Part shown: piece by piece, positions 21,773 to 33,416 of the stretch
Numbering within the stretch: the stretch's first letter is position 1
Layout of the letters: every line of letters starts with the position of its first letter
Source: Lepidodermella squamata
Taxonomy: Eukaryota > Gastrotricha
Direction: 5' to 3'
Assembly: GCA_047495785.1 (NCBI GenBank)
Contig: JBLDXI010000033.1
Span: 62,001-126,000, forward strand
DNA length: 64,000 bases
Position numbers and translations under genes: made by a program
Notes under the pieces: model-generated
What the model was told of the DNA's origin: nothing
What the model saw: only the letters and a program-made list of their open reading frames with translations
Databases searched by the model: none

Positions 21773-22899
21773 TTGAAAACGCAGTAAAATGAATTGTTTG
21801 AATTGTACGCGATCTGTCCTATTGAAACGTGAATGAGCTAAATCGAATCAACTTTACGACCTATATACTTGTTTACCAAGCAAGGTATTAAATTTCAGCA
21901 AAAGCGGAAGCTTTCATCATATACCGTACCAAATTGATTTCCGAAATCACCTGTGTCTTTATGTTAATTCTTATGGCTGTCAAAGGAAAAAGCAGTCATG
22001 CATTACTAACTAATTGGAAAGTGGGCGGTGACTGCCACGCATTCTTCGTATCGAATTCAGCACTGTCCACTTTAAAAATCTAATCCTATCAAATCCGAAT
22101 CCGATAAAGTCCTAATGACCCATTTGATGTAGCGACTTCTTCACGCTCCTCTCCGTTGATTATAATATTGTCACCGTCTTGAAGTTGTATAAGAAGTGAT
22201 ATGAACTGTGAACTGTGTATTTGATAAAATGCAAGTGACGGCGGTATCACAATAAAGAACCCTCGTGTGACATCGATGCTTCTTTGTTTCAAGTCTCGAC
22301 ATGAATCGAGTTCGATTCAAGCATATATAGTCCGTGTCGATTGTCCGTGTCGATAAATTCGAGAGAAACATGATCTATGATCTATCTATGAGTAATCTAT
22401 GGAATCAGGACCAGCAATAACTCGAATTCTACTCGGTTTCTCGATCATGAAGGGATCGCGCGCCCTTATTCCGTGGGTCGCCGAGTCAGCCGGGGGTCGC
22501 GGGGGTCGCCTGATGGTTTTCATAAACTTGAAAATTGCGAAAATTTGGTTTATTTTTAGTCACTCTTCCAGGGAAAATCTTAAAAAAAAAGCGTTGGCTA
22601 AATCGCTTCGCTCGTATCCAATTTTATTCCACTGAAAACGGTCTGAAATTGCGGTTGAGAGCCGAGTTCATGTAAATTTTGAGAAAAATGCTGTGCATTG
22701 GGTGATATTTTATTGCTTGAACAAAAAATGTTTGAAGTTTTGAAACATTTGACACGGCATGTATGTCCATTCGACTCACCATATAAAAAAGCAGAAATAT
22801 AACATTGAATATTACCTATCAATTGTTCAACTCAAAATGTAATGATTTCCGATCTTTGAGATGCGAGATGTTTGCAAGGAAATGTTTTCAGGAAATTAT
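21773..22899. other. Spacer between receptor copies 2 and 3
   Basis: Same content as 18330-19456, with the unit junction at 22123. Nothing else seen. Confidence 0.6.
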
Positions 22900-25215
22900 T
22901 TACTCCCTCATCTTTTGATATAAGAAAATGGCGAAAGTAGAAGATGAGTAGAACACCAGTCCCATCGCCAACAACAGTATTTTTCCGCAATCTCGGGCTA
23001 CATTGGACATGATAACTAGAACCAGGACAAGCGCCATTAGAAGCACAGCTTGATTAAGAGCGGCGAGGATCACTGATTTCAACTCGCGTTGTAGAATTGC
23101 AGAAGTTTCTTTGACTTTCCTTAATCGGTTGCAAATGAACAACGAAGCGATCATAAGAAGGAAATCAATCGAAAACACCAAACTTTGCATTTGGGTCACA
23201 TGTGGAGTGACACAAATATGGTCGATATAATCGACGTAGGAGTTCAAACTTGAATCGAAAACAGGCTTTGACGTTGTTATGGAGTGTCGAGATGTGTAAA
23301 TGACTGAATATACCACCAAAATGACGAGCTGCCCAAAGCAGTAGCTGATCGCTATGGCAAGGTACTTCCGAACAAGTATTTTGCCAAGGCTTTCGATTGA
23401 TAAGAAAAACGCTTGACTTTCGGATTCTTCCTTGCGCTTCTTTTTCTCATTGAAGACTCCCTGCACGTTGACGATAGCATATAACCGAGATGATGCATTT
23501 CTAATTGGAACTTTTTTGACTGCTGAAAAGAACCAAACAGCGTGCAGGAAAACAAAAGCATTCGGCAAGGACATGGCAAAGTTGAAAACCAAATTGCGAA
23601 TCGAACATTCGAAATCAAGAAACCAGGTAGCTCCAATTACGATCAGCATTGCAACGGAGTTCATAAAGAGACAGAGCAATAGAAGTATCACTACATTCAT
23701 TTTTCTGAAAATCCCAGATTGACCATTTCGTTTTAACGCAATGATGGTAGCGTAGCACTGAGCGATAGAGATGATGGCTGAAATGATTGGAAAAACTTCT
23801 TCCCGGTCACAAAATGCAGTTATATTGAGTTCATCTGACAAATCTTTCGGCGCACTGTTACCGGGCCAGTAGGGCTTTTTCATAATTGTGAATTCGTAGC
23901 TGCTCAGATTGAAAATTGCCCTATTTTTCTTGACAAGTTTCGCAAGAAGATCGGGCTTTCCCTTCCGCATTTGAACAATCCACAAGTCATCCCCAAATAC
24001 ATCTCCGAGTTTGCTAAAGGCAAGTCTGCCCAGCCTGAGTCCGTTAATATCAGTGTTTTCAGATACGGCTCGTACAACATCCGCAACAAGTTCAGGATCC
24101 TTTTTAAAACTAGCTAGGCTTTCGTTGTAATTCGATCGCAGAATCCTGTCTGCTTTATCAGCGTTCATAATTGCTGTCAAAATCGCGTCATGACATAGGT
24201 ATCGTGTGGAAAAATCTGTGCTATTAGTATAAGATGTCATGTAGGCGTCGAATTCTGCTACGGAGTAGCCTAGACTCGTTCGGCCGGTAGACTTATTTAC
24301 CGGAAAAGGAAGCGACCCTGTGAAGAAGTATATCTCTAGCTGCTCCATAACCATTGACATAGTACATCCTGCAGGTAGGGCAGGGTCTGGCTGATCGATT
24401 TCGAAAGCGCACCATAGCAAATTGATGAAAGCATAGTAGGGCGCGCGCATTCCGACAACGTGAGACAGGCATAAGAACTTCAAACAAGTCGCTCCAGAGG
24501 ACAAGGATAAGACAATTATTCTTGCATCACTGGGTTTCAACTCGTTCGCGACTTCTAAATCAATGTCATAGACGCTGTCGTAGTGAAGAACGGATATGTC
24601 GTTCGCAGAAGCAATTTCATTCATTCTTTCCGCTACAAGGTATTCGTTAGAGTTGTTGGCGTTAGTCAAAATCGCTATTTCTCTCCAATTTCCGATTAAT
24701 TTGAGAAAAGCTAACCCAGCTATTACGTTTGCATCGGTAGCTGTTGACACCGTGAACAAGGACGAGTAAAGCTGCGATCTTCTAAAGAGAGGTGGACCAC
24801 TGCAACGGGGTGAGTATTCAGTGAGCTGAAGATGTTTTAATGTCAATGCAACATTATTACACGAACCTGATGGGCCAAACACAAGCGGAGCCATAATACT
24901 GTTCGGACTCTCCTCCTGCTTTCGATAGAAATCAATAGCTGCTGCATTAGCTTTATCTGCACCAATTCCCTCATCCTCGCTTTGCACTTGGAAAACATAA
25001 TTTCCAAGAATATCTTTTCGAGGATTCACCACATCAATAACGAACTGTACAGCGGCTTCACAGGCTGATGATGGAGCCGAATTAGTCGCGTTACTTCTAG
25101 GCAGTAATGCCAGCATTGTAAGGTAAACGGTAGAGTTGTCATCCTGAGCGAGAATTGGACGGTCACTCCATAAAGCCATCACCAAAACGAAGAAACTTTG
25201 AAACATGCGAGCCAT
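22900..25215 (-). CDS. Class C (GABA-B-like) receptor, copy 3
   Basis: Third copy, with the same 771-residue product. It is the outermost copy: its upstream flank runs to the right array boundary at 25566-25570, after which unique sequence begins. It therefore has only about 350 bp of upstream sequence in common with the other two, and any regulatory difference between copies would come from beyond that point. Confidence 0.8.
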   Translation of the reverse strand: MARMFQSFFVLVMALWSDRPILAQDDNSTVYLTMLALLPRSNATNSAPSSACEAAVQFVIDVVNPRKDILGNYVFQVQSEDEGIGADKANAAAIDFYRKQEESPNSIMAPLVFGPSGSCNNVALTLKHLQLTEYSPRCSGPPLFRRSQLYSSLFTVSTATDANVIAGLAFLKLIGNWREIAILTNANNSNEYLVAERMNEIASANDISVLHYDSVYDIDLEVANELKPSDARIIVLSLSSGATCLKFLCLSHVVGMRAPYYAFINLLWCAFEIDQPDPALPAGCTMSMVMEQLEIYFFTGSLPFPVNKSTGRTSLGYSVAEFDAYMTSYTNSTDFSTRYLCHDAILTAIMNADKADRILRSNYNESLASFKKDPELVADVVRAVSENTDINGLRLGRLAFSKLGDVFGDDLWIVQMRKGKPDLLAKLVKKNRAIFNLSSYEFTIMKKPYWPGNSAPKDLSDELNITAFCDREEVFPIISAIISIAQCYATIIALKRNGQSGIFRKMNVVILLLLCLFMNSVAMLIVIGATWFLDFECSIRNLVFNFAMSLPNAFVFLHAVWFFSAVKKVPIRNASSRLYAIVNVQGVFNEKKKRKEESESQAFFLSIESLGKILVRKYLAIAISYCFGQLVILVVYSVIYTSRHSITTSKPVFDSSLNSYVDYIDHICVTPHVTQMQSLVFSIDFLLMIASLFICNRLRKVKETSAILQRELKSVILAALNQAVLLMALVLVLVIMSNVARDCGKILLLAMGLVFYSSSTFAIFLYQKMRE

Positions 25216-25570
25216 TTGAAAACGCAGTAAAATGAATTGTTTGAATTGTACGCGATCTGTCCTATTGAAACGTGAATGAGCTAAATCGAATCAACTTTAC
25301 GACCTATATACTTGTTTACCAAGCAAGGTATTAAATTTCAGCAAAAGCGGAAGCTTTCATCATATACCGTACCAAATTGATTTCCGAAATCACCTGTGTC
25401 TTTATGTTAATTCTTATGGCTGTCAAAGGAAAAAGCAGTCATGCATTACTAACTAATTGGAAAGTGGGCGGTGACTGCCACGCATTCTTCGTATCGAATT
25501 CAGCACTGTCCACTTTAAAAATCTAATCCTATCAAATCCGAATCCGATAAAGTCCTAATGACCCATTTGA

Positions 25571-26062
25571 GGTCAATTGTATGTATCGAACTTGGCAGCC
25601 GAGTAAATTTTGAATTACCGAACGGAAAAGTAATGTTGGTCGGGTCATACTTGCATCGATTTCCCTGGTTGGTTGGCTATTTTCACTCCGTTTCACCGCC
25701 TTCGGAGATGAAATTATGTCGCGATGAGGAATTTTTCAGTGGGAGGCTAGAAACTCGCATGCAAAGTCTAGACCAGATTTTCAACAGCTACTGAACTTTT
25801 ATTTTCAAGAATGTCACGAAATGAAGCTGCAACAGTTTAAAACGGAGTTAGTAATTCGATAAACAAAATCGTCAGTCGCTGGTTAAATCGTTGTACAATC
25901 GACGAGACATGAATAGACAACAGCCTGAGACTGGAGGTAACAATCAAAATTTGCTTTCAAACTAGGAAACTGTTGGTCAGAAATGTACTTCAATAAATGA
26001 TCTGATATAAAACACAGCTAAAACAAGTTCCAGAACATGGAAGCATGCAAACAGAGTCGATC
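25571..26062. other. Unique spacer between array and RBA1
   Basis: A plus-strand frame of 78 codons (25558-25794) spans the array edge and resembles nothing I know. It is probably chance. The rest is the 3' flank of RBA1. Confidence 0.5.
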
Positions 26063-28872
26063 CTATAAAACCCATTTCTGCATGTTACTTCGAATTTTCG
26101 AAGGAAGGGCGTCATCTCTGCTGGCCATCTGAAACGGCGTAACACCATCCTTATCAGCCTGGTTGATGAAGAAAGCGGCTTCAGGACGCTCGGTCAAATA
26201 TGACATCATGTCGTAACGTTTATCAATCACTGCTAAATGTAACACGTTTTCGCCTTCGTTACTCAGCGCTTTCACGCTAGCGCCTTTTTCGAGCAAATAT
26301 TTGAAAGCTTCAATGTGACCGTTCCGCGCAACTAGCAAAAGAGGGGTCAACTTATCGGGCTCAGTTGGAATTTCAATAGCGTGGCTGACACGGTCGAGTA
26401 GGACTTTCAAGCAATCAATAGAGGATTCACATCCAAAAGCAGCGCAGTGAAGAGTCGTGAACCCATAACCATCCGGTAGCAACTCACAGCCAGGAAATAG
26501 TTCCAAGGCCAATTTCATCAAGTCGCCATTTCCAGACTGAGCGCAAACGTGGTAGAATTTTTCCATCTCGGATGTTTCGGAATGAACGTCAGCACCGCGC
26601 TCAATTAGAATTTTAGCGGATTCGAAATATCCGTATCTAGCGGCTTGTAACAGAGCGGTTTCACCGCAGTTGTCTTTGCGCTCCATTTCAAGACGTTTCT
26701 TGAGAAGCCACCTGAAATAATCAAGAAGTAAACAATGGCGTAATATGCGAAATGCGCAGTAGGAAGGTATCGTTATAAGCTGGATTAACTTACTTCAAGG
26801 TATCGACTTTAAGACTTTCGACTGCATGGTGGAGAAGCGACTGGCCGTCAAAGTCGACCTGGTTTAGAAAATCAGGATTCTTCTTCAACAGAAACTTCAC
26901 CACGTCCAATTTATCATTTGATACAGCGTGCATTACAGGCAAAACGCCACAAGCAGACCGGTGGGAAAAGTTAGCATTCCGCTCTAGCAAATATTTCACA
27001 ACATCACAGTCGCCTTGAATCGCGGCTAAACATGCAGCGGTATTGCCGTTCTCGTCACTATCTACAGCTTCAAGGTCAGCGTTTTCATTTTCAACAATGA
27101 ACTTTACGACATTTAAGCGGCCATTCTTCGCAGCTTCGTGCAGCAAAGTTAGCCCGTTACTTTCACGGACGTTCTTTAAAGTTGGCTCGCGTGTCAGCAA
27201 GATTTTCAGGACTTCAAGATGACCACCATTCGAAGCGATATGCGCTGCTGTCTTCCCATCGGAATCAGTTGCTAAAATATCGATTCCAGATTTGGACAGC
27301 AGATAGTTGATTTTGCTCAGCGAACCAGATTCTGCAGCTTGCAGCAAAAGCGTTCTTTTGCTATCTCGTTCATCTTGATGCTCGATGACAAGCGGTTCGC
27401 AACCTTTTGGAATTTGATCGAAAAGCAGTTCGAGACACAGGCACGAAGACATTTTAGCAGCGTCATGCATTTTGTGGTACTCAGAATTCTGAAATGCAAT
27501 TAGAAATGTGACAGTGAAGCAGTGATCCGACTAGGTCCAGCTCTGAGGGAGGTAACTCGAGCATTTTGAGCCCAAAATTTGCAAATCAACAGGGGGAACC
27601 CTTACGTTTTACAGAAATTTTCTGACGCCAGGGGGGTTCGTTTTTTACCCCCCCCCCCCCTTTTACCCCCCGTTCTCGGAACACTGCAGTGAAGAAAACG
27701 GAATCTCATAGGTAATCAATTTTACCTTTAAATGGGCTTCTTCAGGCGCAGAAGACTTGGTAAAACTGACGTCAGTCACCTTCTGAAGCATATCGGTAAA
27801 TTCGACGGTAAGAGACTTGTCAGTCCACGTCAGCTCGATCTTAGAAAATTCAGATTTTCCGACTTCGAACTGCAGCAACTCATCGTACTATACATTTCAA
27901 AACATGACATACATATTGCATTTTCAATCTTCCTAAATTCCGTTCAGTTTCAAACCTTGATCCGTGCCTTCCTCGATAAGTCATGGAATTTTAAAACATT
28001 ACTGTCCGACGCGAATAGGAGAGAGGCACCATCGCAGTCAGAAGACAACTTATTAATTTCATCCAACCCATCCAAAGATTTAGTGGAAACAACTTTCTTC
28101 AACATCTCAAGCTGTTTTGCTTTGAGTTCAGAGGTTTTTTCTTTAAGCTGCTGAGCCCGCTGCGCAACGGCCTTTTGCAAGGCATCCAAAAGCTCTTTGC
28201 AGTTGGTTTCGATTTTCTCGTTGATTTCACGAGCGTCCTTTTCGATATCAGCTCGAATGGTGTCAGCCTGATTACTGATGCGGGAGATCGATGAGTCGAA
28301 TGATTCACGGAGCTAATAAATACAAATGCCGTTATACGTTGAAACCAATTTTTTCCCTTTTTAGGTCGAAAAAGGTATTCACATTATGGCTGGCAAATCT
28401 GGCCTCGAGTCGTATCCTTTCCAGGTGAAAACGATAGCACATTGAGCAGAAGTTACCATCACAGTGATTGCATTGCGTGACTTCGTCTTTCCCCACAAAT
28501 GTCAAATGACGACAACCTTCGCCCAGCTTTTTCTTCTTCGAATCCATCATATCGTCGCTTTTCAAAGCTTCGACCGCTCTTTTCACAGCGTAATTTGTAC
28601 GCACGGCTGCGAGGCCATTTTTCGGCAGAGTTGTCACAGTTCTGCATTCAGGGCACGAGATCGTCGTTCTATCGTTGCCCTCATTCAGCTTTGAGAGACA
28701 AGCGGCGCAAATCGAATGGCCGCATTCGTTTAGAATTTTAGCTTCTGGGCAAAGCTCCAAGCAGACGGCACAGCTTAAAGCCTAAGAAATTCAAGTTACG
28801 TGGAATTTACGGCGTTTCAATAAATTAAACCTCAAGAATTGAAGCCCTGATAGACTTTGAGCTTCCAGCCAT
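26063..28872 (-). CDS. RBA1: RING / B-box-like / coiled-coil / ankyrin protein, class A
   Basis: Probable TRIM-type E3 ubiquitin ligase with ankyrin repeats as the recognition end. Six exons: 28872-28831, 28781-28383, 28312-27956, 27887-27726, 27488-26794 and 26711-26063, about 767 residues. The 14-codon first exon (MAGSSKSIRASILE) joins in phase to the C3HC4 RING (CAVC ... CGHSICAAC ... CPEC). A B-box-like zinc module follows (CRHLTF...CNHCDGNFCSMCYRFHLE), then a coiled coil and a family-specific module (YDELLQFEVGKSEFSKIELTW). About 12 ankyrin repeats span the last two exons, split inside DTLKWLLKK. The intron at 27489-27725 contains a poly-C/poly-G stretch. It is the leftmost of nine co-oriented paralogues and lies 122 bp from RBA2. 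Substrate unknown. Confidence 0.85.
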
Positions 28873-28994
28873 TGTAAATAGATTTAAGGTACTACAAGAC
28901 AAACAAAAATTAGCCAGAGAACAATTTATTTAACTTCAGCATGCAAGCAATATCTTTACAAGAGCTTGGATGTTGCGCGTTATTCAAAAACTGC

Positions 28995-31900
28995 TCAAGC
29001 TGATGTAAGTTGTGAGATTTTACGGATAAGTTCTTCGGGCAAACAGAAAACTTCCTTAGCGATTTGATTGATAGTCTCTTTGTTTTTGTTCCGATGCGTA
29101 ACCAAGAATTTAGATTCGGGCAGGTCAAGTAAATGTGACACGACAGAGAAAGATTTATCCCTCAGTGCCACGCCGAGAACATTGTCACCATTGTCGGCCG
29201 TCGCCCAAAGACTAGCACCTTTCGACAGTAGATATTTGAAAATATTCAAGTTGTCAGTTCTCGATGACACAAGAAGTGGTGTCAGATGGTCAGACGTGCA
29301 TGATTCGATCATATGCCAAGTTTTTTGAAGCAAATAATCGACACAGTCAGTCCCTTTCAGACCCGCCGCTGCTGAGTGGAGTGGGGTCCACAGAAAATCA
29401 TCGACAACTTTTTCGCTTTCAGGGTAGAGATCCATGGCATACTTCAACAGTTCAAGATTTCCAGACCATGCGCAATGGTGAATTAGGGTTTCCCCGTTAG
29501 AATCTCTAGCTTTTAAATCAGCCCCACGCTCGAGCAACAACTTAACTACATCCAAATGCCCGCTTTCAGCCGCTATCAGGAGAGGGGTGACACCCTCACC
29601 ATTAACGACTTCGAGCAAATCTGGAAATGTCTCGCATAGTTTCTGAACAATTTCAACATGACCGTTGTCAGCAGCGAGAGATAGCAACGACTGGCCGAAC
29701 TTATCTCGTTGCAATGCGGCATCTGGCGAATGATTAAGCAAAAATTTAACTATTTCCGACTTTCCCGTCGAGCATGCCACGGCTATTGGCGTACGCTCTT
29801 TTTCCAAGTCAGCTATTTTAAAATCGGCACCTTTATCAATTAGGTATTTGACGACTTCAAGATTGCCACTACTGCAAGCCAAATGAGCAGCAGTTTGCGC
29901 AGCAACCCCACTGTCTCTTGCGTTCAAGTCAAAAGAACAATCCTCGACCAAATACTTGACTACATCTAATTGCCCCGCCAGAGCGGCATCATGAAGGCAA
30001 TTTGATCCGTGGTGATCTGTTTGTTCCATCAACTCCGGCTTCTTCTCAAGAGCAACTTTCATCACGTCTAAACGACCGTGCTTAGCTGCGATATGAGAGG
30101 TCGCCCTTTGGTTCGAATCAATAGCTAATGGGTCGGCACCAAGCGCCAGAAGGTAGTTAATTGCTTCAAGCGAACCAGAAGCAGCAGCCTGAAGCAGAGG
30201 GGTTCGTTCGGAATCTCGTTTGTCGCGGTGTTCAATGACCAATTTGACAAAGTTTTTCGGAATTCGGCCAATGACGTCCTTGAGGGCTTCGATTTCTCCA
30301 CGGGAAGCGGCTGCGTGAAATTCGTGGTATGGATCAGTCTAGATTAGGAAAACGTTGAGAAAAATTAAATTAGGAATATCGAAACTTCAATTTCGCTCAA
30401 CAAATCGACAACATATATGCTTTCAAGGGGTCTGACTACCGTGCTCATCGCCCCGGCTATCGGCTATCGGGTGCTCATCTACGCTGTTGCTGATCTGCGG
30501 GATCACCCCTCGCCTGCCTATGTCGTGGTTTGCGCGCAAAAGGCGCTCAGGAGCACCCGGCTGTGAAGGTTGAAGCCTCGAGGAATCTCATTGATCTACA
30601 CGCTATCGTTCCTTTGTACCAGCGTATCTTTAAATACTGGCCAACAACAACTAACCGATGAGCAAATGGACGATTTGCAGGCAATAGTCGTCGCCGAAGT
30701 AATACATTTGAGAAACGCGTTCAGCTTCATAAAGCGGCTGAACAAGTTGTGGTTTAGTGCGCTCACCCTGGCGCGCTGTTGGTAGGAAAGGTTCCGCTAC
30801 CTGGAAGTTATCGTTGGAGCGATAAAACGGCATATGGCAAGGGAGATACAAAGTTGGAAATTGACAACACCGATTGCTACAGCGCTGCAACAAAGAAACA
30901 AGCTGCAGCGCCTTCATCCACATACGGAAAAAGCTTATATTAAAACCACCCTGAATGCCGCCATCTCAAAGCAAATAGAAAATCTGGTCGCGAAGAAAAT
31001 TGCAATGACTGTGAGCTCTGCCTCCGAGCTATGACAGAAAACTTCAACAGCAAAACCGGCATGGGTCTGATCTAATGAATCTACTGAAAAAACACGAGGT
31101 GCAAACGCAGTTGTTGGCCGCAAGACAAGACCGCAAAAGGCAAATCCATCACCGACGGCAAGGCAAAAGCTGAACTCATTGCCAAGACATTCGCCAAAGC
31201 AGTCTCAACTCCTGTTGTGACATCAGCATTCAGCTCAGATCACGATTTCTGGCGTGCGATAGAGGATGGGATCGAGTCTAACCCAGCCGCACAGCCAATA
31301 TGCATGCCAGAAAAGCTGAATCTCGAAATCTTCAATGAAAGAATTGTTTAAAAAGCTATAATAATTCAATGCTCTCGGTCATGAAGAAATATCAAACAAT
31401 GTGATTAAAATGGTGGTCCAAGCCTCTCACTTACGCCTTATGAACAGAGCCTGAATTGCGGCTATGTACTATGTACCAAAGACTTGGAAGATCGGGATTA
31501 TAAGTTAATAGTTAATAGAAACTTGCCATCCAGCCACCAGTTCGGATTTTGGCGAGGCAAAAGCGCCACAGATACCCCATTCCGTCTGGTCAACGACGTG
31601 GTCATAGCCCTTTCCGTCACGACACTGGAAGCTAGTCACTATAGCCCTGAACTTCAATAGCACATTTGACGTAGTATCGTAATCATGATCGCCTCTAGAT
31701 GATCGCCTCTAGAATTTTGCCGTCGGTCGGGCCCGTGGCTTACGAGAAGTGTAGTAGACATTGCCTATGCCATGAAGCCGGGGTGCCTAGAAAGGCTGCA
31801 GCCGAGCTATCTCGAGCTGGAGCATGTGTTGGGTCGTATTCTTACCTCAAAATTGTTGCGTTTCACTACTCTGACAATCGATGTATCTTCGCAATATCGA

Positions 31901-33231
31901 CTGTTTTCGTTTCTCTAGTGATAACAAACAAATCAACAGAATGAACGTAAATTTCTGCAAGTCGTAATGTCTAATGTAAACTACGAACCACTACTACGCT
32001 GAACCGACACGGCCTCGACTCCAAAAACCACGAACTGTGATTCCCGATTGCACGATCGGTTCATCTCCATTCTGATTTCCTAACTCCTAACTCTCTCAGG
32101 TCGCACCGCAATTAAGCCGTATAAAGTAAAACAATACCTCAGAACCGATATCCTTGAACTTGTCAGTTTCCGCAGTAACACTCGTGCTTTCCGAAATGAC
32201 AGTAGTTAAACGCTCAATGATGGATTGATTCTCGAAAGCAAAAGAGATTCTCGACAGAGCTGCATCGCATTTCCCGATGTTTAAGAATTCGCCCAACTGA
32301 AAAAACCCGTTGATATTAGATTTTACATTGATAAGTGCTAACCTTGCATCTCTGCTCTTTAGCTAGAAAATGCAATGATATAACATCTTCAGCGGACTGG
32401 CACAACGGCGACGAGCTTACGAGTGTTGACGCCAGAGTTTCCACCTCGTCCAACTTGCTCATCCAGTCTTTCGACATGACATCGTTGAAACGTTCATGTA
32501 AGCGACCCCGCATTCCTTCAACTTTAGCAATCAGTTCGTCGCATCGATTATCAATCACATTCTTGAACCATTCCACCAAGGCTTCGCCGGATGATTTTAT
32601 CGAACTTTTGACCGAATCAGCGTTTTCGTCAATTTTATGGCGAATCAAATCAGCTTGTTTGTCAACCTCAGCAGTGTTACACTCAAATTTCTCGCGAATC
32701 TGAAAAACAGAGAAATATCACAGGGCGTTTCAGATTGTAAATTTCGGATCACCTTGTGACACGAAAATAAAGCTTCGAGTTTGACGCACTCAATGTGAAG
32801 CAAGTAACATAACGAACAGTAGCTTTCTTCACAATGGGGACATATCGTCATATCATTTCTCGCCACAAAGTGAGCATGATTACATTTTTCGCCCGGTTTC
32901 GACCACTTTGCGTGCTTCGATTTCGCTTCATTGCAAACCTCGGCAACTCGTTTCACGGCGTAATTTGTACACAAACCAGACGATGGGATTTTAGTCTCTT
33001 TTCTGCACTCCGGACAAATTGCCGATTTTTTCGACTTGTCGAGAATTTTGGCAAGACATTCAGCGCAAATAGAATGACCGCAATTTGTCAAAACCTTTGC
33101 ATCAGAGGATAATTCGAGACAAACAGCGCAACACAGAGCCTGATATAAATGAATAATGAGAAAACTCGTTTATAATCAAAGTGAAGGGGAACAACTTCAA
33201 GAATGGCACTATTCGATGTGTCGTTCACCAT
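28995..33231 (-). CDS. RBA2: RING / B-box-like / coiled-coil / ankyrin protein, class C
   Basis: First exon 33231-33196 (MVNDTSNSAILE). The RING and zinc exon starts at 33139 (CGHSICAEC, then CNHAHF...CPHCEESYCSLCYLLHIE). The coiled-coil exon is near 32700-32340, and the module exon LGEFLNIGKCDAALSRISF runs from about 32296 to 32138. One long ankyrin exon (30338-28995) carries about 12 repeats, unlike class A where the array is split. The intron before the ankyrin exon is 1.8 kb and contains a LINE relic, whereas the same intron in RBA9 is about 58 bp. Several stretches match RBA3 perfectly while others differ, as expected of gene conversion. E3 ligase activity is inferred from the RING. Confidence 0.83.
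30840..31660 (+). mobile_element. Degraded non-LTR retrotransposon in the RBA2 intron
   Basis: In changing frames on the plus strand, SITDGKAKAELIAKTFAKA (about 31148) recalls the linker before the reverse transcriptase of CR1/Jockey elements. QFGFWRGKSATDTPFRLVND (from 31538) recalls the conserved QFGFRxGxST...L.ND segment of the RT domain. Stops and frameshifts interrupt it, so it is dead. Boundaries are approximate. Confidence 0.6.
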
Positions 33232-33416
33232 TCTGAATGAATAATTTCACGTAAAGGCCGCTCCTAAATGGTAAAAAGGCAGAAAAATGTAGGTTCTGGG
33301 TTCCAGTCGCAAACATAGCAAGCATTAAGAAGACAAACAAAAATTAGACAAAGAATAATTTATTCAACTTCAAAATTGTTCGGCATATGCGGAAATTGCC
33401 TGTAATTGAAAACTGC

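Larger units (their letters stand above)
15237..25570. repeat. Three tandem copies of a 3443-bp unit
   Basis: Units start at 15237, 18680 and 22123 and end at 25565, plus a residual TTTGA (25566-25570). The spacing is exactly 3443 bp each time, and no difference between copies was noticed, including in non-coding sequence. The left flank enters at CAAC-TTTGA-TGTAG, the internal joins at CCCA-TTTGA-TGTAG and the right exit at CCCA-TTTGA-GGTCA. Five bases of microhomology therefore mark the original join. Each unit holds about 770 bp of 3' spacer, one 771-codon receptor gene and about 350 bp of 5' flank. The spacer has a GC-rich patch with GGTCGCCGAGTCAGCCGG and a run of ATCTATGA repeats; no second gene was recognised in it. 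Confidence 0.95.

Noticed and set aside
15237-25570. CRISPR array or LTR element as explanation of the large repeats
   Set aside because: The units are 3443 bp direct tandem copies without spacers, terminal repeats or target duplications. They are a plain tandem duplication.
27600-27670. Poly-C/poly-G stretch in an RBA1 intron as a regulatory element
   Set aside because: It looks like low-complexity or transposon-end debris; nothing ties it to regulation.
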